Source: Paraburkholderia sartisoli (GTDB lineage: Bacteria > Pseudomonadota > Gammaproteobacteria > Burkholderiales > Burkholderiaceae). Taken from it: a stretch of DNA of 64,000 nt. How positions within the stretch are numbered: the stretch's first letter is position 1; each line of letters begins with the position of its first letter. Positions 16,098 through 24,270 of the stretch are shown here, in pieces. The stretch spans positions 333,080 to 397,079 of the forward strand of contig NZ_FNRQ01000007.1 in the NCBI RefSeq assembly GCF_900107685.1, written 5' to 3'. Made by a program: the position numbers and the translations under genes. A model generated the notes under the pieces. The model ran no database searches. It was not told where the DNA came from and saw only the letters and a list, made by a program, of their open reading frames with translations.

Positions 16098-16958
16098 TCA
16101 GGTATTTGCCACCAGCAGTTCTTCTGCATTGTCTGGCGGGCGCAGATCATCTGTCCTGCCTGTGAAGTAACGCCGGGCAAGATCGGCCGCCGGGACGTGC
16201 CGTGCCTCTCCAAAGCCCGCATCATGGGCCAGCGCCAGGATTTCCTGCGGGGTGAAGAAGCTGAGAAAAGGTGTCCCGCTTGCCCGCGCGCCCTTCTCCG
16301 CCATCTCAAGGCCGGGACGCACCTCGGGGCCCGCCAGCTCCAGCGGGAGCAGGAACGTCATGGCAAGCGTCGACCCAGGAGCGAGCACCGCGACCTCGCG
16401 CAGCGCGGCCGCGTTCGCTTCGCGGGTGAGATACATGCTCACGCCGGTGGAGACCACGATCGCCGGCTTGCTGTCATCGAAGCCGGCCGCCACGAGCCGG
16501 TCCCGCCAGCGCTCCCCCGCCTCGAAATCGACCGGCACGAAGCGCAGCCAGTCCGGCACGCCGAAGCCGAGCTCGATCAGGCGCCGACGCTTCCATGCCT
16601 GAGGAGCTGGCTGGTCGATCTCGAACACATCAAGGCGGGACGCAATCTCCGGCCTGCGCTGTGCAAAGCTGTCAAGGCCCGCGCCGAGGATGACATACTG
16701 GCTCACCCCGCGACCGGCCTGCTCCACCACGAGATCCTCGATGAAGCGGGCACGCGCCACGATGGAAGCGCGAAAGGGCCGCGTGAACTGCGGGTCCATG
16801 TCGCCGCGCTCGCGCCAGTTCCCGTCCGGGGACAGCAGCTTGAGACCGACTGTGTCTTCCAGCACGGGCGGCGGGGCGTCGACCTCGACGTGCAGCGCGC
16901 GCCACAAGGCGACTCGCGCTGCTGTGCTGTCCGGCACTTCATCTCGCCTGTCGTTCAT
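16098..16958 (-). CDS. Class I SAM-dependent methyltransferase, LCMT/TIGR00027 family
   Basis: A 286-residue protein of the leucine carboxyl methyltransferase-like family. The SAM-binding motif appears as YVILGAGLDSFAQRRPE near residues 85-105, with the acidic residue in LDVFEIDQPAPQAWKRRRL. VVSTGVSMYLTREANAAALREVA is the family's later conserved block. Members methylate small molecules or peptides, and several occur in secondary metabolism; no substrate can be named here. Confidence 0.85.
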   Translation of the reverse strand: MNDRRDEVPDSTAARVALWRALHVEVDAPPPVLEDTVGLKLLSPDGNWRERGDMDPQFTRPFRASIVARARFIEDLVVEQAGRGVSQYVILGAGLDSFAQRRPEIASRLDVFEIDQPAPQAWKRRRLIELGFGVPDWLRFVPVDFEAGERWRDRLVAAGFDDSKPAIVVSTGVSMYLTREANAAALREVAVLAPGSTLAMTFLLPLELAGPEVRPGLEMAEKGARASGTPFLSFFTPQEILALAHDAGFGEARHVPAADLARRYFTGRTDDLRPPDNAEELLVANT

Positions 16959-17190
16959 GACCTTGAATCCTGTTTGTTCGTCTACGCCTGAAGCTCAAGC
17001 TGAAGCCGACCTGCCAGTATCATGCCGCGCAAGGCAGGAAAGCGCTGCCGTTGCAGCGCCTTCAGGCAATTGATAGAGAACGCGTCACACAGCATCCGCA
17101 TGTAGAAATGCGGCAAGCAGGAAGAATATCAAATGTCGTGCCGAAGACACGACATGGCGGCCGCGACGCATCGGCATCGCGCCCCACGCG

Positions 17191-17961
17191 TCAGATCGAT
17201 TTCACTTCCCCGCCATCCATCCTCAACGCCGAGCCGGTCATCCAGCGCGCAGCAGGCGACACGATGAACGCCATCAACTCAGCGATCTCCTCCGGCGTGC
17301 CATACCGCGCGATACCTGCTTCAACGGGAAACTTCGCCGTCGCCTCTTCGACGGTCATGTTGTGCAGCGGCGCCCAATGCTCCAGATAGGACTGCCGGCG
17401 GCCAGTCATCACGGGTCCCGGCAGCACACTGTTGACCTGCACGCCGTCGGCGATGCCGCGGTCCGAGAACGCTTTCGCGAGCGCAATGACCGCCGCGTTG
17501 ATCGTGCCCACAGCCGCATAAGGCGCCTTGGGAAACAGCGCCGAATTGCCCGACATCAGCACGACCGACCCTGAACTCTCCTTCAGCGACGGCCACGCCG
17601 CGATCGTCAATCGTCGCGCGCCGTGAAGCTTCAGCGCGAGACCGCGGTCCCATTGCTCGTCGGTCATTTCAAACACGTCGATCTGCGGCACCGCGCCCGC
17701 GATGTTGAGCAACGCGTCGATCTGCCCGAACGTCGCGAGCGTCTCGTCGACGACTTGCCGTGCGGCGTCGGGTCGGGACAGGTCGACATCGATGACAAGC
17801 GGCTCCGCACCGGCCTTCTTCACCTCGATCGCGGTCTGTTCGAGGTTCCCGCGGTCGCGCGCGACGAGAATGAGCGAATCAAAATCCCGCGCGAGCCGGA
17901 TAGCGGTCGAACGACCGATCCCCTGGCTCGCGCCCGTGACGATTGCGACTTTTCTGGACAT
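17191..17961 (-). CDS. SDR-family protein with an atypical catalytic site
   Basis: A 256-residue short-chain dehydrogenase fold with an intact nucleotide site (TGASQGIGRSTA, residues 9-20) and NIAGAVP. The catalytic region reads VVLMSGNSALFPKAPYAAVGTINAAV: Tyr148 is present, but the Lys expected four residues later is Gly152, and Ser spacing is also unusual. The C-terminus (ARWMTGSALRMDGGEVKSI) is canonical. ATG 17961 has AAGGAAAA upstream and is preferred over ATG 17997. Activity as a normal SDR is doubtful; a divergent or non-catalytic role is possible. Confidence 0.85.
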   Translation of the reverse strand: MSRKVAIVTGASQGIGRSTAIRLARDFDSLILVARDRGNLEQTAIEVKKAGAEPLVIDVDLSRPDAARQVVDETLATFGQIDALLNIAGAVPQIDVFEMTDEQWDRGLALKLHGARRLTIAAWPSLKESSGSVVLMSGNSALFPKAPYAAVGTINAAVIALAKAFSDRGIADGVQVNSVLPGPVMTGRRQSYLEHWAPLHNMTVEEATAKFPVEAGIARYGTPEEIAELMAFIVSPAARWMTGSALRMDGGEVKSI

Positions 17962-17984
17962 TTCAGTTTTCCTTGAATTGCGGA

Positions 17985-18089
17985 TCAACGATGGCAATGC
18001 ACGACCACCGTCTTTCCACCAACTTCACTGGCTTCCATCACGCGATGTGCGTCGCGGATTTCATCGAGTCCGAACACGATTGCACACAT
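17985..18089 (-). pseudogene. C-terminal fragment of a zinc-type quinone oxidoreductase / alcohol dehydrogenase
   Basis: A 34-codon frame with a ribosome binding site (GCAGGAGAAC) reads FGLDEIRDAHRVMEASEVGGKTVVVH. This closely resembles the last 30 residues of MDR-family quinone oxidoreductases. The catalytic and cofactor domains are absent. It lies between an alpha/beta hydrolase and an SDR and looks like the remains of a larger gene deleted at its 5' side. The short fragment could still be translated. Confidence 0.6.
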
Positions 18090-18143
18090 GACTGTTCTCC
18101 TGCGCGTTGATGAGACTGCTGTCGATGCCGACCGCGGGACGCG

Positions 18144-18998
18144 TCAGTGGCTGAGAAAATCCGCGATGGCCGCAGCGATCTCCGCGGCGTGCGTCTCCAG
18201 CGCGAAGTGGCCGGTATCGAGGAAGCGCACGACGGCGCCCGGCATGTCGCGCCTGAATGCGTCGGCGCCCGCAGGCAGGAAAAACGGATCGTTCTTCCCC
18301 CACACGACGAGGAACGGCGGCTGATGCGTGCGGAAATACTGCTGGAACGCGGGGTACAACGCGACATTGCTTCGATAGTCGCCGAACAGATCGAGCTGAA
18401 TCTCGTCCGCACCTGGCCGGCTCAGATAGAAGTCGTCGAGCGAGTAGCCGTCGGGCGACACGGTCGCCGTGTCGTACACACCATGCGTGTACTGCCAGAC
18501 CGTTGTCTCGTGCGTCAGCATGACACGCAGCGCTTCACGATTGGTGCGCGAACCGTCCTGCCAATAGGCGCGGATCGGATTCCATCCGTCGCTCAATCCT
18601 TCTTCGTAAGCGTTGCCGTTCTGCGAAATGATCGCGGTGATTCGTTCAGGATGCCTGAGCGCGAGACGGAATCCAGTTGGCGCGCCGTAGTCGAATACGT
18701 AGAGCGCAAAACGATCGAAACCGGTCACCTCGGTGAAGCGGTCGATGACATTGGCGAGGTTGTCGAACGTGTACGCAAAACTGTCCCGGTCGGGCATGTC
18801 GGACTGCCCGAATCCGGGCAGATCCGGCGCGACGATATGAAAACGGTCAGCGAGCTTCGGAATCAGGTCGCGAAACATGTGACTCGAACTGGGAAAGCCG
18901 TGCAGAAGCAGCAGCTTCGGAGCGCCAGGGCGACCGGCTTCACGATAGAACACCTTGAAACCGTCGACATCGGCATGGCGATACGCAATTGAACTCAT
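18144..18998 (-). CDS. Alpha/beta hydrolase, haloalkane dehalogenase / epoxide hydrolase-like
   Basis: A 284-residue alpha/beta hydrolase. The oxyanion region HGFPSSSHMFRDLIP is near residue 35, and the nucleophile elbow is VFDYGAPTGF, with Asp rather than Ser. That is the arrangement found in haloalkane dehalogenases and epoxide hydrolases. WGKNDPFF and the catalytic His in DTGHFALE are also present. ATG 18998 has GGAGGGAGACC just upstream and is preferred over ATG 19058. The MDR fragment and an SDR follow on the same strand. Confidence 0.9.
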   Translation of the reverse strand: MSSIAYRHADVDGFKVFYREAGRPGAPKLLLLHGFPSSSHMFRDLIPKLADRFHIVAPDLPGFGQSDMPDRDSFAYTFDNLANVIDRFTEVTGFDRFALYVFDYGAPTGFRLALRHPERITAIISQNGNAYEEGLSDGWNPIRAYWQDGSRTNREALRVMLTHETTVWQYTHGVYDTATVSPDGYSLDDFYLSRPGADEIQLDLFGDYRSNVALYPAFQQYFRTHQPPFLVVWGKNDPFFLPAGADAFRRDMPGAVVRFLDTGHFALETHAAEIAAAIADFLSH

Positions 18999-19087
18999 GG
19001 TCTCCCTCCACAGGAGAAAAGCAACCAGCTTGCATGGACCAGGGTAAGTGCTTTGCATGGGATCAGCGTACCGCGCATGGGGCCGAA

Positions 19088-19107
19088 GTAAGCGCTAAAG
19101 CGCTAAC
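19088..19107. promoter_or_regulatory. Inverted repeat upstream of the alpha/beta hydrolase, candidate operator
   Basis: The half-sites GTAAGCGCT (19088-19096) and AGCGCTAAC (19099-19107) are reverse complements with one mismatch and 2-bp spacing. It lies about 90 bp upstream of the hydrolase start at 18998. No regulator is assigned. Confidence 0.35.
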
Positions 19108-19163
19108 TCCGGCCGACACGCGAACGCTGATCGACAGCCAAAGCGCCAACGCTGGCGACAGGG

Positions 19164-19916
19164 TCATGTGAGCGATGAAACGCGCCTTGCGATTCCCGCC
19201 ATCGCAGGCGGTGGGTACCCCTGGCGCGAGGAAACCGACTGGACCGCTTCGACGATCACATCGGTCACGGCGTCCGGAGCCGTCACCATCGGCGTGTGAT
19301 CGACCTGGTACGAATGCACGTGTGCATTCATACGACGTGCCATGAAGCGCTGGGTATCGGGGTCGATCATCCGGTCCTGGCCGGCGATCAAAAACCAGCT
19401 CGGGCGGTCTCTCCACAGCGGACGCCCGACTGCTTCGCCGATGCACGACACCGCAATGGGACGCTGCACCGCGGCAAGCACCGCCAGCTCTTGCGGCGCT
19501 CCATCCTGCGCGAACGCAGCGGCGAACGCGTCGTGCGGCAGCCATATCAATCCGTGCCGATCCGGGGCAAGCTGCGGCGCCTGCGGATGCACCTCGCCTC
19601 GGTAGAACACGTCGCCCACTGTTTCCCCTTCGTCGGGCGCGAGCGCCGCCACGTAGACCAACGCCGCGACGCGGTCTGAACGGGTCGATCCGATCACGGC
19701 GCCTGCATATGCATGGCCTGCCAGCACGACCGGGCCTTCGATCCGTTCAAGCGTCCGGTCGAGCGCGGCCACGTCGTCACTCAACGAGGTGAGTGGCAGC
19801 GGAGCCGCGATTGCATCGATGCCCCGCCCCTTCAGACGATCGATCACCTTGGTCCAGCTTGATCCGTCCGCCCATGCGCTATGCACGAGCACCGCGCTCA
19901 CATTGCCAGAAGACAT
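19164..19916 (-). CDS. Alpha/beta hydrolase-fold protein lacking the nucleophile Ser
   Basis: A 250-residue protein of the EstC / salicylate-esterase-like alpha/beta hydrolase group: VLVHSAWADGSSWTKVIDRL at the start, ALVYVAALAPDEGET in the middle, and the His segment QVDHTPMV at the end. The nucleophile elbow reads LAGHAYAG, so Ala69 occupies the place of the catalytic Ser in the usual GHSYGG. The ATG at 19916 has AAAGGAGCAGG upstream. It is divergent from the CGNR regulator and may be its target. A non-hydrolytic function is plausible. Confidence 0.85.
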   Translation of the reverse strand: MSSGNVSAVLVHSAWADGSSWTKVIDRLKGRGIDAIAAPLPLTSLSDDVAALDRTLERIEGPVVLAGHAYAGAVIGSTRSDRVAALVYVAALAPDEGETVGDVFYRGEVHPQAPQLAPDRHGLIWLPHDAFAAAFAQDGAPQELAVLAAVQRPIAVSCIGEAVGRPLWRDRPSWFLIAGQDRMIDPDTQRFMARRMNAHVHSYQVDHTPMVTAPDAVTDVIVEAVQSVSSRQGYPPPAMAGIARRVSSLT

Positions 19917-19979
19917 GTCCTGCTCCTTTCAGAAAAGTGGAGACTGCCCGTGACACAAGGCTTTTCTACGCCACATCAT

Positions 19980-20026
19980 GTAACCTGTTTATCGATATTT
20001 TATAGGTTACTCATTGATTTGGTAAC
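19980..20026. promoter_or_regulatory. GTAACC repeats in the divergent promoter of the CGNR regulator
   Basis: An AT-rich intergenic stretch contains GTAACCT (19980-19986), its inverted copy AGGTTAC (20004-20010) and a further GGTAAC (20021-20026). They sit between the divergent hydrolase and CGNR genes, where autoregulatory sites would be expected. Confidence 0.4.
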
Positions 20027-20088
20027 TTGTCAACATCATTTTTAGCGGTTACGATTCGGCTATCGTCATTTCACTTTCGTCACGACAG

Positions 20089-20718
20089 ATGGACTACCGT
20101 CACATTCCCGCGATATTCCTCGCCGATGCACCGGGCCTCGATTTTCTGAACTCGGTTGCGACGCCTGTCGATGAAGAAGTCGACTGGATCAGCGATGGCG
20201 AAGGCCTGCTTGGCTGGCTGGAACAGGCTGAACTGGTGCCGCGCGCCGCGCTTGCGGCGATGCGGTCGCAGGCCACGCCGGCCGAGCTGGACGCGGTGGC
20301 GGCGCAGGCACGCGCACTGCGCGAATGGTTCAGGGGATTCGTCCAGAAGAGAAAGGGGCGGCCGCTCGCCGCCAGGGATTTGCGCGAACTCGCCCCGCTG
20401 AACCAGTTCTTCGAGCGCGACGAGCAATACGGAGAAATCGTCGTCGATGCCACTAACGGCGTACCGGTTTTCGGATTGCGCGCGAACCGGCGCTGGAAGT
20501 CGCCGGAGTCGCTGCTGATGCCCATTGTCGAGGCGTTGGCGAGGCTGGTGTGCGACGAGGACTTCACGCACGTGAAGGCATGTGAAGGCCCGCGCTGCAC
20601 GTTGATGTTTGCCGATCACACACGGGGCCACGCGCGCCGGTGGTGCAGCATGGCGATTTGCGGTAACCGCGCGAAGGTGGCGGCTCACCGCAAGCGGCTC
20701 AAGGAGCGTGAGCGTTGA
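20089..20718 (+). CDS. CGNR zinc-finger / ABATE-domain transcriptional regulator
   Basis: A 209-residue protein with an N-terminal ABATE stress-type domain (LDFLNSVATPVDEEVDWISDGEGLLGWLEQA) and a C-terminal zf-CGNR finger. The finger reads CEGPRCTLMFADHTRGHARRWCSMAICGNRAK, giving four Cys ligands and the CGNR tetrapeptide. These proteins are thought to be DNA-binding regulators. It is divergent from the nucleophile-lacking hydrolase across an AT-rich region with inverted repeats. Downstream to 20886 I see no further gene. Confidence 0.88.
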   Translation: MDYRHIPAIFLADAPGLDFLNSVATPVDEEVDWISDGEGLLGWLEQAELVPRAALAAMRSQATPAELDAVAAQARALREWFRGFVQKRKGRPLAARDLRELAPLNQFFERDEQYGEIVVDATNGVPVFGLRANRRWKSPESLLMPIVEALARLVCDEDFTHVKACEGPRCTLMFADHTRGHARRWCSMAICGNRAKVAAHRKRLKERER

Positions 20719-20886
20719 GCTGACGTCGAATGCGTGGGATGCAGCGGAGGGCGTGTTATTCCGGCTTTCCGACGTGCTGGATCGATCGCAGCGGCAGCGT
20801 CTTCGAAGCAATGAGCCAGATGCCGGACTGGCGACTGGCTGGTCTCGACGAATTGCCGCCGCTATTCGATAGCCGTGACTCTCCCC

Positions 20887-22770
20887 TCAGCCAAACGTGA
20901 ACGAATACGCTTCGACGCCCGGATCCAGAAACTCGATCGAAAACGTATGGTCCTTGATGTCACCCGTTTGCCGCACCAGTTGATAGAGCCGTTGCTCCGT
21001 CACCGTGCCCGTGCCGTCGGCGCTCACATCGCTGCCGTGCGCATTGCCGGGCGCGGCGCCATCGATGCTGACGCGAAACCGCACGGGCTTGCCGTCCTTT
21101 TCCGGACCCAGCACCAGATGCAGGTCGCGAGCGTGGAAGCGGTAGACGATCTTTCCCGACGATGCCGCGAGCGTCGCGTGTTCGGCACCGACGCGCCACT
21201 TGCCGGCGAGACCCCAGTCGTTTAGCGCAGGCTGTGTGGGCGCGGCGTATGTATGCAACTGGTCGTCGGTTTCGCCGCCGGGTGACGCGAAGTTCTCGGC
21301 ACGCGCATAGCCGATATAGGTTTCCGGCGACTGCATGTCGTGATTGTCGGCAGCGGCCTCCACGCCTGTCACGTCGGCATGGGTGAGCCCTGTCGCGATC
21401 TTCGCCGCATTCGCGTGACCGGCTTCCGTCAGCAACTGCTGGATCACCCTCTCCGACTGCGCATAGTCGCCTTCACCGAAATGGTGGTAGCGGATACGCC
21501 CCTGCGCATCGACGAAATAATGCGCCGGCCAGTACTGGTTGTTCAGCGAGCGCCAGATGGCGTAGTTGTTGTCGATCGCAACCGGATAGTCGATACCGAG
21601 GTCGTGTGTCGCCTTCTTCACGTTGTCGATATTGCGCTCGAAGGCGAACTCCGGCGCATGCACCCCGATCACGACCAGCCCCTGATCCCTGTACTTGTCC
21701 GCCCACGCCTTCACGTACGGCAGCGTGCGCAGGCAGTTGATGCACGAGTAGGTCCAGACATCGATCAGCACCACCTTGCCGCGCAAACTTTGCGCGCTGA
21801 GCGGCGGCGAGTTGAGCCATTGCACCGCACCCGTCAGCGGCGGCAGCACGCCTTCGACCGGCAGCGGCGGCGCATCCTCGGGCGCGGCTTGCGCCGTACG
21901 CATCATCGCACCCGACGAAGCAACCCTCGCGCCGCCCGTGCCTTTATCCGCGTCAGCGGAAGTGCCGGAACCCGCGGCATCATTGGCCGCCATCATCGCG
22001 CCGCCGTTCGTCGTATTGCTCGGTGCGTTGCCCGCCGGCGTCGCACCCGGCGACAGCCGGTCGACCAGCTTCTGTTCGATGCCACCGGTCGCAACCGTCG
22101 AGATCCGCGTGAGAATCCCCGTGTCGAGACCGAGCGCGATCGCCACCACGCCACCCAGCATCGCCGCGCCGATGCCACGGCGAATCCACTCGCCGGCGCC
22201 CAGCGACCGTTTCATCGCCGTGAAGACGCGCCCGCCGATCAGCAACGCGACCGCGAGCGAGGTCGCAGCGCCAGCCGCATAGGCGACCAGCAGCAGCGTC
22301 GTGCCGACACTCGCGCCGCGCAGCGCGGCGCCGGTCAGCACGAGACCCAGAATGGGACCGGCGCACGGCGCCCACAGCAAGCCGGTGGCGATGCCGAGCA
22401 GAAACGACGAACCCGCGCGCACCTGCTGGCCGTCGGCCTGGGCAAAGTTCGAGAGCCGGTTGCCGGCGCTCACCAGGGGCCGCATCAGATGGTCGGCAAA
22501 ACGCGGGAACAGCAGCGTCAGGCCGAATACGGCGAGCAGCGCGATGGCGAGCCAGCGGCCGTACTGGTTGGCCTGCGTGACCCAGCCGCCGCCGACGGCA
22601 GCAAGCGTCGCCACGAGGGCGAATGTCAGCGCCATGCCGGCGAGCAATGGCAGCCCGCTGCGAACGAAAGGCTGGTCGGCGCGCGCGAAGACGAACGGCA
22701 GCACCGGCAGGATGCACGGGCTGAGAATCGTCAGGGCGCCGCCAAGATAGGCGAGAACGATGAGTAGCAT
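20887..22770 (-). CDS. DipZ-like fusion: CcdA membrane domain, thioredoxin domain and C-terminal sugar-binding-like domain
   Basis: A 627-residue protein. Residues 1-220 form a CcdA/DsbD-type electron-transfer membrane domain with Cys19 (SPCILPVLPF) and Cys136 (WAPCAGP). A low-complexity Ala/Gly/Ser linker covers 240-300. Residues 310-450 are a TlpA/thioredoxin domain with the CxxC pair Cys343-Cys346 in YSCINC. The last 150 residues match the C-terminal domain of mycobacterial-type DipZ. It would carry reducing power from the cytoplasm to the periplasm. The next gene upstream on the same strand encodes an exported MsrB, a likely client. Confidence 0.9.
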   Translation of the reverse strand: MLLIVLAYLGGALTILSPCILPVLPFVFARADQPFVRSGLPLLAGMALTFALVATLAAVGGGWVTQANQYGRWLAIALLAVFGLTLLFPRFADHLMRPLVSAGNRLSNFAQADGQQVRAGSSFLLGIATGLLWAPCAGPILGLVLTGAALRGASVGTTLLLVAYAAGAATSLAVALLIGGRVFTAMKRSLGAGEWIRRGIGAAMLGGVVAIALGLDTGILTRISTVATGGIEQKLVDRLSPGATPAGNAPSNTTNGGAMMAANDAAGSGTSADADKGTGGARVASSGAMMRTAQAAPEDAPPLPVEGVLPPLTGAVQWLNSPPLSAQSLRGKVVLIDVWTYSCINCLRTLPYVKAWADKYRDQGLVVIGVHAPEFAFERNIDNVKKATHDLGIDYPVAIDNNYAIWRSLNNQYWPAHYFVDAQGRIRYHHFGEGDYAQSERVIQQLLTEAGHANAAKIATGLTHADVTGVEAAADNHDMQSPETYIGYARAENFASPGGETDDQLHTYAAPTQPALNDWGLAGKWRVGAEHATLAASSGKIVYRFHARDLHLVLGPEKDGKPVRFRVSIDGAAPGNAHGSDVSADGTGTVTEQRLYQLVRQTGDIKDHTFSIEFLDPGVEAYSFTFG

Positions 22771-22819
22771 GACTGTTCCAGTGCGTTGTTTCAGGGGTTA
22801 TCCGGGAGGTCGCCGGGGC

Positions 22820-23332
22820 TCAGGCTGCCGCCGGCGTAAAGCGCATCGCGAGCCCGTTCATGCAATAGCGCAGGCCGGTGGGCTTCGGGCCGTCGTCGAA
22901 GACGTGTCCGAGGTGGCCACCGCAGCGCCGGCAATGCACTTCCGTGCGCGACATGCCGAACGAGCCGTCTTCGCGCGTCGCCACCGCATGTTCGAGCGGC
23001 GCCCAGAAACTGGGCCAGCCCGTGTGGCTCTCGAACTTCGTGCGCGATGAAAACAGGTCGAGCCGGCAGCCGGCGCACGAGAACACGCCCGCGCGATGCT
23101 CGCTGTTCAGCGGGCTGCTGTAAGGCCGCTCGGTGCCTTCTTCCCGCAGAACGGTGTACTGTGCCGGCGTGAGCAACTGGTGCCATTGCTCATCCGTGCG
23201 CGTGAATTCGAAGTTTTGCGCGGGCTTGCCGGCCTCCGCCGGCGCCGCGGCGAGTCTCGGCCAGCGGCTCACGGCAGCCAGCGCCGCCACGGCCGCACCG
23301 CCCGAAAACAGAAAGCGTCTACGACTTTGCAT
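22820..23332 (-). CDS. msrB: Peptide-methionine (R)-S-oxide reductase, exported MsrB
   Basis: A 170-residue MsrB that reduces the R epimer of methionine sulfoxide. Two CxxC zinc pairs (CAGC and CRRC), the region HTGWPSFWAP and the catalytic Cys in RYCMNG are present. The N-terminus MQSRRRFLFSGGAAVAALAAV is a twin-arginine signal, so the enzyme acts in the periplasm. ATG 23332 is set by AAGGAGCCC upstream. The stop lies 49 bp before the DipZ-like gene on the same strand, and the two-component system diverges from it. Confidence 0.93.
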   Translation of the reverse strand: MQSRRRFLFSGGAAVAALAAVSRWPRLAAAPAEAGKPAQNFEFTRTDEQWHQLLTPAQYTVLREEGTERPYSSPLNSEHRAGVFSCAGCRLDLFSSRTKFESHTGWPSFWAPLEHAVATREDGSFGMSRTEVHCRRCGGHLGHVFDDGPKPTGLRYCMNGLAMRFTPAAA

Positions 23333-23520
23333 GATGGGCTCCTTGATACCAATGCGCGGATAGTGGCCACATGCTAGGGCGCGGGCGGTGTCAAAGTCCT
23401 CACGAAAAGTTAAATTAAATGTGATAACTCGCTGCCCGGAAATTTTGCACAATGGCGCAACGGCCACTATCCGGCGCCCGTTCCTGCAACCGCCCAGAAC
23501 CGCTCGAGACCGCGACTTCC

Positions 23521-24270
23521 ATGGATCATCAAAAGCGCATCCTGATCGTCGAAGACGACGTCGACATTGCCAACGTACTGGCCCTGCATCTGCGGGATGA
23601 ACGCTATGAGGTCGTGCATAGCGCCGACGGCAACGAAGGGCTCCGGCTGCTTGAACAGGGCGGCTGGGATGCACTGATCCTCGACCTGATGCTGCCGGGC
23701 GTCGACGGACTGGAGATTTGCCGGCGCGCCCGCACGATGACGCGTTACACGCCGATCATCATCACCAGCGCGCGGTCGAGCGAAGTTCACCGGATTCTCG
23801 GCCTCGAACTCGGCGCCGACGACTACCTCGCCAAGCCGTTCTCCGTGCTCGAACTGGTTGCACGCGTGAAAGCGCTGCTGCGCCGCGTCGAGGCGATGGC
23901 GAAAGATTCGCGGATCGACGCCGGCACGCTGCAGACAGCAGGCCTCACCATCGATCCGCTGACACGCGAGGCCGCCGTCGAGGGTCGGCGCATCGAACTG
24001 ACGCCGCGCGAATTCGATCTGCTGTATTTCTTCGCGCAGCAGCCGGGCAAGGTATTTTCGCGGATGGACCTGCTCAACGCGGTGTGGGGCTATCGGCATG
24101 AAGGATACGAACATACCGTCAACACTCACATCAACCGGCTGCGCGCGAAGATCGAAGCCGATCCGGCCGAGCCCACGCGGATACTGACTGTCTGGGGGCG
24201 CGGCTACAAGTTTGCAGTGCCTTCCGACGGCACCCCGGCGCAGGACACCCCATCCACGGACGCGCCATGA
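23521..24270 (+). CDS. OmpR/PhoB-family response regulator
   Basis: A 249-residue response regulator: receiver domain at residues 1-125 with the acidic pocket EDD (11-13), phosphoacceptor Asp55 in LILDLMLPG, and Lys in YLAKPFS; winged HTH at about 145-240 (IELTPREFDLLYFFAQQPGKVFSR, TVNTHINRLRAKIE). ATG 23521 opens directly into RILIVEDD and is chosen over the in-frame ATG at 23452. It overlaps the sensor kinase by 4 bp and is divergent from msrB and the DipZ-like gene, which are its probable targets. Confidence 0.93.
   Translation: MDHQKRILIVEDDVDIANVLALHLRDERYEVVHSADGNEGLRLLEQGGWDALILDLMLPGVDGLEICRRARTMTRYTPIIITSARSSEVHRILGLELGADDYLAKPFSVLELVARVKALLRRVEAMAKDSRIDAGTLQTAGLTIDPLTREAAVEGRRIELTPREFDLLYFFAQQPGKVFSRMDLLNAVWGYRHEGYEHTVNTHINRLRAKIEADPAEPTRILTVWGRGYKFAVPSDGTPAQDTPSTDAP

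Noticed and set aside
20719..20886. Possible small gene after the CGNR regulator
   Set aside because: Short open frames only, no ribosome binding site and no recognisable family.
21340..22767. 475-codon plus-strand frame opposite the DipZ-like gene
   Set aside because: Its translation is Arg/His/Gln-rich without motifs, while the minus strand encodes two clear redox domains.
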